From Chrysaora quinquecirrha (Eukaryota; Cnidaria; Scyphozoa; Semaeostomeae; Pelagiidae): a DNA stretch of 64,000 nt. The notes beneath the pieces are model-generated. The model had not been told where the DNA came from. It ran no database searches and saw only the letters and a program-made list of their open reading frames with translations. Shown here piece after piece: positions 50,801 through 62,103 of this stretch (its first letter is position 1; each line of letters starts with the position of its first letter). Both the position numbers and the translations under genes were made by a program. Where the stretch lies: positions 3,123,312-3,187,311 of the forward strand of contig JACTAT010000059.1 in the NCBI GenBank assembly GCA_014526335.1, given 5' to 3'.

Positions 50801-53800
50801 GCTTCCTCGATGCAACAGTAGTAGTGCAAATAACGGACAAGCGATTCATTAAATAAAGTCGAGTCAATTCACGCCATCAAGTTCCGTAGAGTAAGATCGT
50901 GTAGAGTTGACTCAAGTCAAGTCAAGCTAGTCAAGTCACATCAATTCAAGTCAACCCAAGTTAAGTTGAGTCAAGTCAAGCAATGTCAAGTCAAGTTAAG
51001 TTGAGGAGGTCAAGCAAAGTGAAGTTAAGTCAAGTCAAGTCACAACACCTAGGAAAAGTGAAGTTTAAATCAAGTCAAGTCAAGTAAAAATAAGTAGGGT
51101 GAGCTTGATTCAAGTTGAGATAGCAGAGATACCACGTCAAGCTGAGTTAGTCAAGCTAAGTCAAGTCAGGCCAAGTTAAATTGAGTCAAATCAAGCAATT
51201 TCAATTCAAGTTAAGTTGAGCAGGTCAAGCAAAGTGAAGTTAAGTCAAGTCAAGTCACATCACCTAAGAAAAGTGGAGTTAAACCAAGTCAAGTCAAGTC
51301 AAGTCAAAATAAGTAGGGTGAGCTTAATTCAAGTTGAGATAGCAGAGATACCAGGTCAAGCCAAGTTAGTCAAGCTAAGTCAAGTCAAGTTAAGTTAAGT
51401 TGAGTCAAGTTGAGTCGCATTAAGTCAAGTCAAGTCAATTCAAGCATAGTCAAGCCAGACCTAATCAACTGGTTGTTGAGCCAAGTTTAGCCAAGTCAAG
51501 TCAAGTCAAAATAAGTGGGGTGAGCTTGATTCAAGTTGAGATAGCAGAGATACCAGGTCAAGCGGAGTTAGTCAAGCTATGCCAAGTCAAGCCAAGTTGA
51601 GTTGAGTCAAGTCAAGTCAATTTGAGTCAAGTTGAGTTGAGTTGAGTCAAGTCTAGTCAAGTAGAGTCACATTGAGGTAAGTTGAGTCAAGTTAAGTCAA
51701 GTCAAGTCAATTCAAGCATAGTCAAGCCAGACCTATTAACTGGTTGTTCAGCCAAGTTGAGCCAAGTCAAGTCCAGTTCAGTCAGATTCCAGTCCAGTCC
51801 AAGTCATATGCATATAAAGCAATATATAATTTTAAGACAGTATTTTACCTTTCTGAACATCAAAATCTAGTATTTCACCAAATATCTGCTGCTGAATCCT
51901 CAGGTCAAAATTGTGTATTTCTGCAAAGCAGAAAAGTATTCATTAGAACCAACCCTCTATCTCAAAGGCTGCAAAATCTTTAAAAATAAGGCTTATCATG
52001 GCATATGCTATTTGAAATGCGAGAAGAACTTTTCTATTGACTATATGAACCATACCATGGACCATACTGCCCTTAATCTCAGAATACCCATACACGCTTT
52101 TTTTTTTATAAGGAACCACTTTATAAGGAACCTACATGTAGAAGGCCCGAAAATTTAAAGAACTTATACTACTAAAGAGATAATCATTAAGGAACTTTTG
52201 AATGTTGAATACTTTCATCACTGCAAATAATCAAGAATTAGAAAGCCGGTTCCATTCATTTGCAGTCGAAAATCACATAAATTGTATGTTAAGCATGTAT
52301 CCAATGTTTCTTTTAGTAGTCTCGAGCTTTGCTCACATGCAAATGTCTCTCTTTTATTGTTAAGACCACTGTTTGTGCAGTTAAAATTAAGGAACTATTA
52401 AGGAACTTTTGGAACTACAATTGCCTCAAAAGAGGCCCAAAAATAAGGAACTTTAAGAACTAGGCCTTGAGGTAGGTTCCTTATAAACAAAAAGCGTGTA
52501 CTTTGTCATTTAGTACCTTGGAGATTTTGATTCTGCTTGGTTTGTTTGAGCAAGTGTCAGTTACGAGCATTTTAAATTTTATTTATTGCATCCTTTTCAG
52601 AGCTAGCAGAAATTATTTCCTTTTCCATAGTGTATCAACTTTAAAATATTGGTCATGTTTTATAAGCTTGGCTATAATCCCTATGTTTTACAATCTAAAA
52701 TAGTTTGAAAACTTTTGACATCTTTAGCTTTTCTATAGCTGACAGAATACTATTTTTTTGCTGCCGAGAAACAAGCCAAAAGATTTAATGGCACTAAACT
52801 CTTTACACAGAGTTCTAAATAAATGTAAGTAGGAAAACCTTTTACCACTCCCACCATTCAGGGAAACCTAACTTACAAAACGGGAAAATACTCACCTCCA
52901 GGTAAATAAAAAGTCACTTGATCAGTAAAAAATAAACATTGAAATGCTCCTTTCTTCTGCCTGAGAGAATATGCCACTTGCTTTCTTATTGCAGCTGCTA
53001 ACTCAGGGCATACATAAGATGGGAGTCTCTTCAGAGCTCTGGATGGCACTTCAGGTCTCAGTAGAATTCTTAGTATATCCTCTCTTTTAAAGCAAATAGC
53101 CAAATGAACTAATGTGTGTCCAACTTCAAAATGATCAGGCTCATTCAGAACAAGAACATCTTCTCTTGTTAGCTTTCTAGTTCTATCCCCTCCAGCTGAG
53201 AGGTACTTCTTCACAGCTGTTGTATTGTGGTCTAGAATTCCTTTACACGCAGCAAGCCACAACCAGTCTTTATTTGTAAGTTTGTTTCTAATTTGCATAA
53301 TATCCTCATTATCATTATTACGCAGCTTGCAAGACGCATGCATTACATTTGATAACTCAATCAGCTGATCATCCTCCGTTTTTTGAGCTTCAAAAGCATG
53401 ATCACTAGACTTCTTGCAAGCCCCTAGAGGGGATCTGGGTGATCTTGGTGGGGAGTTTTTCTGTGAAGCTGAAATTTTGTTTTTATTTGTAACACCTCCC
53501 TTTCCATTAGAATCATCATTCTTTGGTTTCAGCTTTTGTGTCTGGCACATAATACACTTCACTGCTTTCGGCCAGTTTTCAAATGTACAGTTGGTGCACA
53601 TCCACTTGTTATTCTTAAGAAGTGATTTAACTTTCTTTTCTTTATCAAAATTAGAATCATTCTTCAAATTGCAATCTGTTATGACATTATGTCCTTCCAT
53701 ATTTTCTAAGTTCTTTTTTCTTCTAGTTTCTTTACTGAGTTTGGCTTTTTGCTGTGGCACATCAGACATGTCTCATTTTTTGGATTATTTAGATACGTAC

Positions 53801-54065
53801 AGGAAACACAAGGCCATTTTACATCAAGGGACAACTTCTTACCAAATTTTGCATCTTGTTTGTCTTCATTAGGACAAATGATTTCATCAGAACTACTCCT
53901 GGACATAGACTCACATCTGGTGTTCCCAGCCTCTGCCAATACATCATGAACTGGGCTAGTCTTACTACGAGCTGCCCTACACATTACACATCTAACTGCA
54001 GTGGGCCAGTTTGAGTAAGTGCAATACTCGCAAGACCATTTCTGTTTTTGTTCATTCTTTGGCAT
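47112..54065 (-). CDS. ZRANB1: Ubiquitin thioesterase ZRANB1 / Trabid orthologue (6 exons)
   Basis: Exons on the minus strand: 54065-52896, 51920-51849, 50211-50016, 49033-48789, 48144-47915, 47300-47112 (TAG). With one base restored in exon 1 the length is about 700 residues, against 708 in human. Exon 1 carries three NZF fingers (WSCEYCTYSNWP, WPCVSCTYLNNP, WMCTNCTFENWP, each C-x2-C-x10-C-x2-C) and then the ankyrin-type ubiquitin-binding region (VGHTLVHLAICFKRED). Exons 2-6 encode the OTU domain: catalytic Cys near residue 447 in AGDCLLDSVLQATWG, LEQTHVFALAHILRRPIIVY, and catalytic His near 587 in ALGYTRGHFSAL. The family removes K29-, K33- and K63-linked ubiquitin chains and modulates Wnt and innate signalling. 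Junction phases 1,1,2,1,0 all agree. Oddities: a one-base frame break in exon 1, and introns 2 and 5 filled by simple-sequence arrays. Confidence 0.93.
47331..47876. repeat. Long (CAGT)n / (CAGC)n tetranucleotide microsatellite
   Basis: About 110 nearly perfect CAGT units (47331 to about 47773) pass into about 22 CAGC units with one CAAC variant, then three CAGT units. The array makes up nearly 90% of ZRANB1 intron 5 (47301-47914). It begins about 30 bases from the exon 6 acceptor and ends about 38 bases from the exon 5 donor. Confidence 0.97.
49034..50015 (-). other. ZRANB1 intron 3 with a tRNA-like segment
   Basis: About 49405-49480 (plus strand) reads like a degenerate tRNA-Leu/Ser-type head: TGGCCAAGTCGTGG as A box and GATTCGAATC as B box, spaced about 35-40 nt. 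It may be a tRNA-derived SINE head or a tRNA pseudogene; stems are not well preserved. No internal exon is seen. Confidence 0.35.
50868..51800. repeat. Degenerate (TCAAG)n array with a ~210-bp higher-order unit
   Basis: Almost 0.9 kb of imperfect pentamers (CAAGT, TAAGT, TGAGT variants) lies in ZRANB1 intron 2. Within it a marker block, AGTAGGGTGAGCTT through GATAGCAGAGATACCA, recurs at about 51090, 51308 and 51511, giving a higher-order period of roughly 200-220 bp. Short ORFs rich in Ser/Gln/Val/Lys here are products of the repeat. Confidence 0.9.
52093..52498. mobile_element. TA-flanked MITE, copy B (CACGC...TATAAGGAAC family)
   Basis: TIRs CACGCTTTTTTTTTTATAAGG and TTCCTTATAAACAAAAAGCG are flanked by TA. 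It is collinear with the copy at 19442-19851 at roughly 90% identity by eye. It sits in ZRANB1 intron 1, in the same orientation as copy A. Confidence 0.75.
53706..53769 (-). other. ZRANB1: ZRANB1 exon 1 frame break in an A-rich stretch
   Basis: The frame encoding NZF1 and NZF2 ends at a stop (ACT TAG) just past a run of six A (53719-53714 on the minus strand). The frame encoding NZF3 and the rest is open through the same stretch. One extra A in the run would join them as EEKKNLENMEG. Exon length and the phase of the following intron also require one more base. Confidence 0.75.
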
Positions 54066-54816
54066 ATTGGCGAGCGGGCTTGTCGGGCAGAACTCAGCAA
54101 GGAAATTTCTGTCACCGATAATTGAAAGGAACTCTTCAAAAATATGAAATTCGATATCTTCTTCATCACTCGTAAAATACAGCTAAACGCACGACACAGA
54201 TTCTGCTGCACATGTCAACTTAAGCCTCGACGTTTTCTACTTTAATATTACTTGGATTGTAGAAAATAATAGGAAGGCCTCGTCGACCTCGCTAGAATCA
54301 TCTGCGACTTTGACAGGACAGGGCGAGGAGAATTTATTTCCAAGTGCATTCAAGAACAACTCATGTTTATAAATTCGAGCACTTGGTTAAATATACTTCA
54401 AAATTAATAACCAAATAAGTTACTTCTCTGAAAACAAATGATAAAGGATATTTATTCTTCTGCCAAAATCAGCTTAGGCCACGGCAGTGTTGTTTTGGTG
54501 ATAAAGTTTCTTCAGCACTTGTGACCGACACGAAACGGAAAGCCTGGGGATGAGTTTTTATGACGTAATCAAACGTAAACAACTTGAGCCGTGAGAAGCT
54601 TGGACCCACGATCTTTGCTTGGAGGCTTGGACCACGCAACACCCCCAGCAAAAACGCGAAAAAAACGGGTATACGTACTTCGAAATCGAAATGCACGAAA
54701 AATTCAAGAGCAAAATTGGAAAAAAGGTCTGGCTTTTGGCATTGTCTAGATAGTCTTATACTCTTCAAGCTCGGAAGCTCGCTGGTTTAGATGGTGTGCA
54801 GTGGCAATGTTGGTTA

Positions 54817-55188
54817 CACTCTTTTTTTTATAAGAATATAGTTTATAAGAATATTGAGGCTCAGAATCATCCAATTTTTAAGAATATTGTAAGAATATGC
54901 TCAGCCTCAGCTCGCATATTTGTGCCTCATTTTTCAGCAGTTGCCTGTGTTGCAATGTTAAAACGAAACTTCATAATTGTTAAACAACATTCTTATTGTT
55001 ATAATAGTTGGATTTTTCTTTCGCTCCGCCATTTCCTCGTAATTTTTCTTTTAACTATGTTCCCCTGAAACCATATCATGTTTGAAAAAATAAGAATACT
55101 TTAAGAATATTTTCAGGCTCAAAACGAAAATCTCTTAAGAATATTGAGGCTGGGCAAAATTTATAGTATTCTTATAAAAAAAAGAGTG
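54817..55188. mobile_element. TA-flanked MITE of a related family (CACTC...TATAAGAATA)
   Basis: TIRs CACTCTTTTTTTTATAAGAA and TTCTTATAAAAAAAAGAGTG are flanked by TA. The design (CAC-x-C, T-run, TATAAG) mirrors the CACGC family but the interior differs, with repeated 'AAGAATATTGAGGCT'. It lies about 0.75 kb upstream of the ZRANB1 start codon. Confidence 0.7.
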
Positions 55189-55348
55189 TATAGTCGCTAA
55201 GTGGAAGTGGTGGAATCAAACCCATACCTACCTCCCTGCCTAGCGTAAAGCTATCGCAATTGACATTTGAGCAATTAATAAATGTGAATAAAAGACATGA
55301 ATTTTGGAGTTCCCCAACGTTCTTGTGTCGGGCTACTTTTTGTTTCAG

Positions 55349-55525
55349 ATAATGATAATAATGATAAATGTAGATTTAGTTGACGAAAATGTTTGGCTTT
55401 CTCTGAGGCTTTTCCTAGTTCTCGGCTCTCATTGGGCTGGGCTTGAAGTAATTGCAATGTGGATCATTTCGGTTTCGGCTGTGCTTCTGCTTTGCAAAAC
55501 ATGCATGTTCTGGCGCAAGCAGCAG
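55349..55525 (+). CDS. Possible exon of an unrecognised membrane protein
   Basis: A pyrimidine-rich acceptor (TTTTTGTTTCAG) precedes an open frame with two hydrophobic stretches (LSLRLFLVLGSHWAGLEV and IAMWIISVSAVLLLCKT) followed by a basic CMFWRKQQ end and TGA. A GTGAGA donor just before the stop would let it continue. I do not recognise the family. It could be the C-terminus of a small multi-pass protein or a chance ORF. Confidence 0.3.
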
Positions 55526-58500
55526 TGAGATTGCCGACATTCATCCAGTGAGAATTATGCGACTACCTGGGCGGTAAGGTAAAAAGCGAACTAACAAAAC
55601 AGACCTCTAAGTGAGGAAGAATGTTTGTTCCTTTCTCTTTGCTCGCTTCTACGCCAAATATAGATGGTAAAGCAAAATAAGGGTAATTGCATACAAGATG
55701 AACTATTGCCGCGAAGGCAAGTTTGAATGCCGTGCTCGGCATGACTTACAGACTTGTCTGGAGGCAATCAGTTAAAGGGCAATTAAGTATTTGTCTCCTG
55801 CAAGACTAATGTCTTGACTCATACAAAAACATCCAAGAAACAACAAGCTCTACTTCATTTCCACCCTAGGCAACCCTTGTGCCCAAGAGCCTCTAGATAA
55901 AAATCTTGGATAACAGTAGTCCACGTTTAGCTAATAATAATCAAGGGGCAATTCACTCCTTGGAAACCTCGTACACCTTTGCTGGAAAATTTTATCGTTT
56001 TCATGGAAATCCCTTGGAAATCCTTTTGTTTTAATAGAAATCTCGTACACCTCTGAAGAAGAGTGAAATGCCCCTCGATAATAATAATAATGGCTTTATT
56101 TTAGTGTCAAGGTATTTGGCATATCTACTAATTGGGGACACTGTAAGTTATTACCCCCAGTAATCTTGGGTACTCATTTATCGACCTTGGGAGGATGGGC
56201 AGCTGAGTTGACTGTAGGTTTGTGGAAAGCGGTCCTGACTAGATTCGAACCCACCTAACCATACGGCCGCACCAAGCACTATTGTACTTTGGTGCGGGTG
56301 CCAAGTTTCGATTAACTGGACTGAAGGAAACGAAATAAACATGCTTCCTAGTTTAGCCAGTTCTTAAAACTGTCTTAATCCGCAACAAGCTGACGCATTT
56401 CTGCATCAACCCACGTTATTTAATAAACATTGAGCAACATCATTGTATACAGACTGAGCCAGCTGACTGCTTTAAGCGTTTGCATTGCAAATAGAATTCG
56501 CATTCGCATTTTAAAACGTCAATGAGAAACATATGTTGCGTTGTATCTAAAACATTTCATTTTAAAGCGTAATATTTCATAACTTTCACACCATGATCGT
56601 TTTTTATGACAAACAGGTGGTCACATTTTGTACCTGTAATTGTAATGATCAATAATTCAGGCTAAATCTTTTAAAAATAACTTTTATTCCAGTATGGGAT
56701 TGACTTGCCGCCAAGACCATTTCTCACCTTCGTTCTCCTACTTACAGCTGCAACGCTTTTCCGTCAACGACATAGCGCAATTGATTATGCACTGGCAACT
56801 GTGTCTATTTTTTGCTACTTGTTCATGGTAATTTCTTATAGTTCATAGCCCATCGCCTTTTACCAACATCTGTAGTACAACCACCTTTACATTTTTTATG
56901 GTCCTAAGGTCCACCATTCTTTTGTTATTTTCAGGAATAGTGGACCCTAGGAATATACTTGAGAAATAGATTTGGGGCAAGTCTAGTATTGAGAAGATAA
57001 ACGGAAACATTTTGGAAGATACTTTAAAGCTTTTCTGAAGTAAAAACAGGCTTTTAAGTAGCTATGTTCCAAGATAACTCCCACTTCCAACATAACTCCT
57101 ATAGTTTTGTCTTACAAAAAGGCTTACGAAGCTTCCATTGAAACGAGTTAAACACGAAAGAGTCTTCAAAGAATTTTCATGAAAAAACTGATTTTTAGAA
57201 AGGGTTTCCGAGATTTCCAAGGAGTGAATTTCCTTCGCCCTGCAGCACCCCTGCACCCCCAATGACCTTGCCCCTTTGACCGTTTTCTTTTTGATTTTAA
57301 ATGCAATTAAATCATTACCTTTGGCAAAGTCTATCTACTGACCCGTACCTTCACCCGTACCTACTAACCAGTCTTCAATTTTGAATAAGGAAGCATTCTT
57401 CGTAAACGATAAAGGAAAACATAATGCTAGTCGAGAAATTCCAACGAACATTTAGAAGATTTTGGCAGGCACCCTTGTTATCGGTCCGAGAGTTCAAAAA
57501 ACAAGAGAAGGGAACATTTTTGACGCAATGCAGAATATAGTAATGATAGAGCTTTGGGCCTCTGAAAGTTAAACCAGTGTTTGAAAACCTTGCAAAGACA
57601 TGACAATATTGCTGCTGACATTGACAATGTTTATCAATTTCCAAAAAGTCCTTTTGTTCGACCCTGTTCGAATCTCAGACCCCCTCATGCAATATTAATT
57701 TACGTTGTGTTGTGATGAGGTAACTACACTGCCTACCGAGTTTGTTATTTCGCTAGACATCAAAAGCAGGGGTGGTCGTTTTTAGAACATATTCCTTGAA
57801 AAAATTTCGCTCTCGGCAGAAATAATCGTGATTATGATGGTAATATTTATTCAGTGGAACAATACCTTCCTTGGGACCACTGGGTAGGCGGCTGAATTGC
57901 AAAGCACGATTGGTAATGCTTTTATCGCTCTTTTCAATCAAGTAGAAATCATTGCTAAAGAGAATCATTTGATGATTAATCTCCATCTTTTGTTTATGCA
58001 CTAATTTGTTTTGTGTTCTGCTTTCTGGGTGACCTGAAATAGCTTGAAGCATAAATGATGGCGATATTTACGTCAAGGCCATCTCGGAGGTGAGTAAAAC
58101 GAAAGATGCTGCAATTAGACAGCTGTACGCAGCTGTTGCAGGGGAATGTATTTATTAGCCAACTCAACAGACGTTGCCATAAACGTATGCATTAACAATC
58201 AAAGACACATCGAATCGAGTGCGCTGACGGTGACGAAACGAAGAAATAGGCCAGTGAGAAGATTTTCTGAGAAGTTTTCCGCGAAGGTATGGCAGTAGCT
58301 TTTCTACTTTTCTCTAAGCTTTGTTTCAAACTTCAATGTATATCTGTTAGACAGGGAGTGTAATTGGCCTTTATAGGCATTTAGAAACATTCTAGCTCAT
58401 TCAAGAAGCCGCAGTCGAACTTTTTAATACAGTATTCAGTATTCAGTATTCTATGCTAACAGCTAAGGCCGCTAAAGCATTGTCTTGTGTTCGGGTAGTA

Positions 58501-58863
58501 TTTATTATACCTCCACTGCTCTCAGTTGCCAGTCGTCTCGCACATTCAGTTTTCCAAAGAGCAATGCATGCGCTGTTTAGTTGCGGATGATACTTTTCAA
58601 CTTTTTTTCAGCTATCTTCTCACCCTGTCCCTTTTAGATGTTATTTTTCGAGTGCTTAATTTTTTCGAGTACTCAAATAGTTAAGACATGCTAAAAATTT
58701 CAAGAAGGTAACGAAATCATTTGGGGTGCCAATATCAATACAAAAGCAAACGATGATGCGTTCTTCTTCACTGACAAAGGGATTTCTTCAGCTTTGCGGG
58801 AGTTTTCCAGGAATAACGGGATTTACGAAGGGCATAGAAGTGATTTATGAAGTGCTGTCACTA
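55526..58863. other. Mostly unassigned region
   Basis: Apart from the possible exon at 56694-56829 no gene is supported. About 55960-56065 and 57120-57240 hold fragments of the GGATTTC/GAAAACA dispersed repeat. About 56200-56290, read on the minus strand, contains TATGGTTAGGTGGGTTCGAA, similar to tRNA-derived SINE promoter sequence. A minus-strand ORF at 57753-58040 after a CAG acceptor has a plausible coding look but no recognised domain. Confidence 0.35.
56694..56829 (+). CDS. Possible transmembrane exon
   Basis: Between the acceptor TTTATTCCAG and the donor ATG|GTAATT lies an open phase-0 segment beginning YGIDLPPRPFLTFVLLLT and continuing with a second hydrophobic helix (YALATVSIFCYLFM). 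Two helices separated by a basic loop (FRQRHS) look like real protein. Its phase does not directly match the exon at 55349-55525, so an intervening exon or a separate gene is needed. Family not recognised. Confidence 0.35.
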
Positions 58864-59197
58864 CACGTTTTTTTATAAGGAACTTCCCAAAAAATTAAGG
58901 AGCTTTAAGAACTGCCGAGGGTCGGATGAAAACCTTAGAATAATTTTTTTCAAGCACAAGACGATTTGTGCAAAAAAATAGCAGAATAACAATGTATTTC
59001 CCATCGTTCTTCCAAAAAAGACTCAATTTATATTCAAAGTTAGAAAATTAAGCAAGTTTATATGAATTTGCTGTAAAAATTAGTATTCAAACATACCTCA
59101 CGAAAAGGAACAGCACAAGGAACTTCAGCCTCATTTTGTTGAAAAATGAAGGAACTCCAGCCTCAACTCAGAGTTTAGGTTCCTTATAAAAAACGTG
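58864..59197. mobile_element. TA-flanked MITE, copy C (diverged)
   Basis: TIRs CACGTTTTTTTATAAGGAAC and GTTCCTTATAAAAAACGTG are flanked by TA. The ends are clearly those of copies A and B; the interior is largely different and shorter. Confidence 0.65.
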
Positions 59198-59679
59198 TAA
59201 TTAGCGCCCCTCACAAAAGCGAACTCTTTCCAGTGCACGAGGAGCCAAATCGAGAAAGCAAAAGCAACCGCTGCCAGTCTGAAAGTTCCATGATCTATTT
59301 TAGGGATTATTCTATTGATCAAACCGAACGGACACTTAAAGGAAATTATATTTTTCATGAGGGATCTATGACTAATGAGACGGACGCTTCATAACCAAGA
59401 TCAATGCGTCTGATCCAATTAGAAAATTTCTGGCTCCAAAAGATTATTTGCTTGCAACAAATGCCTGCTTGCTAATTTGTTCAAAGAGAATGATGCCTTA
59501 AGCCAACTGAAGGGTGAATGTGTACAAGATTTCTGTTTAAACAAAAGATTTCAAAGGGATTTCCATGAAAACAATAGGATTTCCAGCAAAGGTGTACGAG
59601 ACTTCGAAAGAGTCAATTGCTCTTTGGAGCCAAAAAACTTAGCGCCCTTCCTCCATGTCTTTCTTTAGCTTTCACAGCA

Positions 59680-61760
59680 GTTCGTTTCTACCAAATTACC
59701 TTTTAAAAATACTTTTCTTTACTCTATAAACCACAGTTTCGTCTTCTCTTTTCTCGGAGCTAAGATGGATTTATTCTTGTCTACTGGAATTTTCGTAGTG
59801 CGTTTCGTTATCTTTGCCCTTTCTCTTTCTGTCTCTTCGAATCACTTTAACTCCTTTAGGCATTCTTTAAACAATTGTAGCTGCTTCTCTTTTCTTAGCA
59901 AATTGACTCTGGACAAATGACGAATGGTTCTTCCGGATCTCGAACTTTTGTGGTGCCTTCCCTTGGTCCTTTTCTTTGCCCTTTCTTACAATCTCTTTGA
60001 ATCACTTGAACACCTTTCGCCAACTTTTCGCCATCCTTTCGTCATTCTTTAAACTGTTGCAGCTGCTTCTCTTATCAAATGACGCTGGTTCTTTTGAATC
60101 TCGAACATTTGTAGCACCTTCCACTTTGTCCCTGTCTTTGTCACTTACATCCGTCTCTTTCACTCAAAATTTCACTTTTCCTTCACATTTCTCGTTGTAT
60201 ATTCTAATTACTGTCGGTTTTCGCATCAATAACTTCTTGGTCCCTTTTTTGTTCCTACTTCCTTCTTGTCCCTTTCACTCAATTTCTTCTCTTCCATTTC
60301 TTCAAACGTTTCCTTCCATTTTCTTTCAATATTTCTCACTCCTATCGCCATTTTTAAAACTGTCCTCTTGTTCCTCGTTTACTTGTCTTATTACTGCCGT
60401 TTTCGCTTCAATAACTTCTTGGTCCCTTTTTGTTCCTACTTCCTTCTTGTCCCTTTCACTCAATTTCTTCTCTTCCATTTCTTCAAACGTTTCCTTCCAT
60501 TTTCTTTCAATATTTCTCACTCCTATCGCCATTTTTTAAAACTGTCCCTCTTGTTCCTCGTTTACTTGTCTTATTACTGCCGTTTTTCGCTTCAATAACT
60601 TCTTGGTCCCTTTTTTGTTCCTACTTCCTTCTTGTCCCTTTCACTCAATTTCTTCTCTTCCATTTCTTCAAACGTTTCCTTCCATTTTCTTTCAATATTT
60701 CTCACTCCTATCGCCATTTTTTAAAACTGTCCCTCTTGTTCCTCGTTTACTTGTCTTATTACTGCCGTTTTCGCTTCAATAACTTCTTGGTCCCTTTTTT
60801 GTTCCTACTTCCTTCTTGTCCCTTTCACTCAATTTCTTCTCTTCCATTTCTTCAAACGTTTCCTTCCATTTTCTTTCAATATTTCCGACTCCTATCGCCA
60901 TTTTTTAAAACTGTCCCTCTTGTTCCTCGTTTACTTGTCTTATTACTGCCGTTTTTCGCTTCAATAACTTCTTGGTCCCTTTTTTGTTCCTACTCTCTCC
61001 TTGTCCCTTTCACTCAATCTTTTCTCTTCCATTTCTTCAAAGGTTCCTTCCATTTTCTTCCAATAATTCCGACTACTATCCGATCTTCATTTATAAAAAT
61101 GCCCTTTATGTTTTCTTAGCTAATTACTGTGGTTCTTCGCATCCATAACGTATGTAGATTCCTCTTGGTCCGTTTCTTTGTCTCTTCTTCCTTCTTGTCC
61201 CTTTCATTCAATCTCTTCTCTTTTCTTTCTTCAAAAGGTTCCTTCCATTTTCTTTCAATAACTATGACTCCTATCTCCATTTTTTTTTAAATTGTCCTTC
61301 ATTGTTTCTCGTTTTCTCTTCTTGTGGTACTTCGCATCCCTAACCTCTGCAGATTGCTCTTGAACCCTTTCTTTGCCACTTTCGTACAAGCTCTTCTCCT
61401 CCCAAACCAATCTCTTATTTTCAGTGCATCATTTGAGCTACTTTCTCCATTCTTAAAACGATTGCACCTGCTTCTACTCTCTTGCTAATGGTTAGTTCTG
61501 GTTCTTTGCATATAATATTTTTAATGCGTTCCTCGAGGTTCCTTTATTGTTCTTCTGTCCTTCACTTCTCTTTCCTTTCTCCCAGTACCTTTGTTTTTTC
61601 TTCTAATTATTATACTTCCTTTACACACTCTTTAAACTATTTTATTTGCTTGTCTCTTCTTTTCTCCATTTCTGACTCGTACATCACGTCTCCTGTCTTT
61701 TTAACTTATGGAACGCCTTCTTTAAGGTCCCTTTTCTCGGGCTTTGTCTTCCCTTGAAGC
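59680..61760. repeat. Pyrimidine-rich minisatellite, ~184-bp unit
   Basis: The phrase AACTTCTTGGTCCCTTTTT recurs at 60231, 60413, 60597, 60781 and 60966 (spacings 182, 184, 184, 185). Core copies are near-identical apart from homopolymer-length changes. Increasingly degenerate copies extend on both sides (for example near 61147). The plus strand is strongly C/T-rich, so the other strand is a long purine tract. Long Phe/Ser/Leu-rich ORFs here are by-products: the unit length is not a multiple of three and frames change between copies. Confidence 0.9.
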
Positions 61761-62103
61761 CCCTTGCAAAACTCGATCCTTTCTTTCCATTAATTCATCT
61801 CCTTCATCCATATCTGCTCCAGAAATCTCTAGTTTAAAATGAGCTGGTTCGTGTGGGAAGGAGCTTACTGAGGTTACAGGGGCTTAGAGCTCGAGCCACG
61901 GTATCGTCGAAGCAACGAGGGTTAAAGGTGTCGCGAGTTCATCTACTTCTAACATCTTAGCAACCGGTGCTAAATGCACCACTCACCGAACTTGGTTCAC
62001 CGAGCCCACCATTGCTTTTCGATCCTTGTTGAAGTCTATAGCTGTTCTTTTTCGCATCTTTACATACCAACACATTACTAAACAATCTTTTATCTTCCTA
62101 TAG
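61761..62103. other. Region before the GPCR exon
   Basis: No clear upstream exon was found. The run ending TTTTATCTTCCTATAG at 62103 is a good splice acceptor for the GPCR exon. Confidence 0.45.

Noticed and set aside
53414..53872. Plus-strand ORF of 152 codons
   Set aside because: It is antisense to ZRANB1 exon 1, whose zinc fingers and OTU-family similarity are decisive.
59976..61119. Long Phe/Ser-rich ORFs (187 and 229 codons) as membrane proteins
   Set aside because: They are translations of the ~184-bp pyrimidine-rich minisatellite; frames change between copies and no splice sites or start context support a gene.
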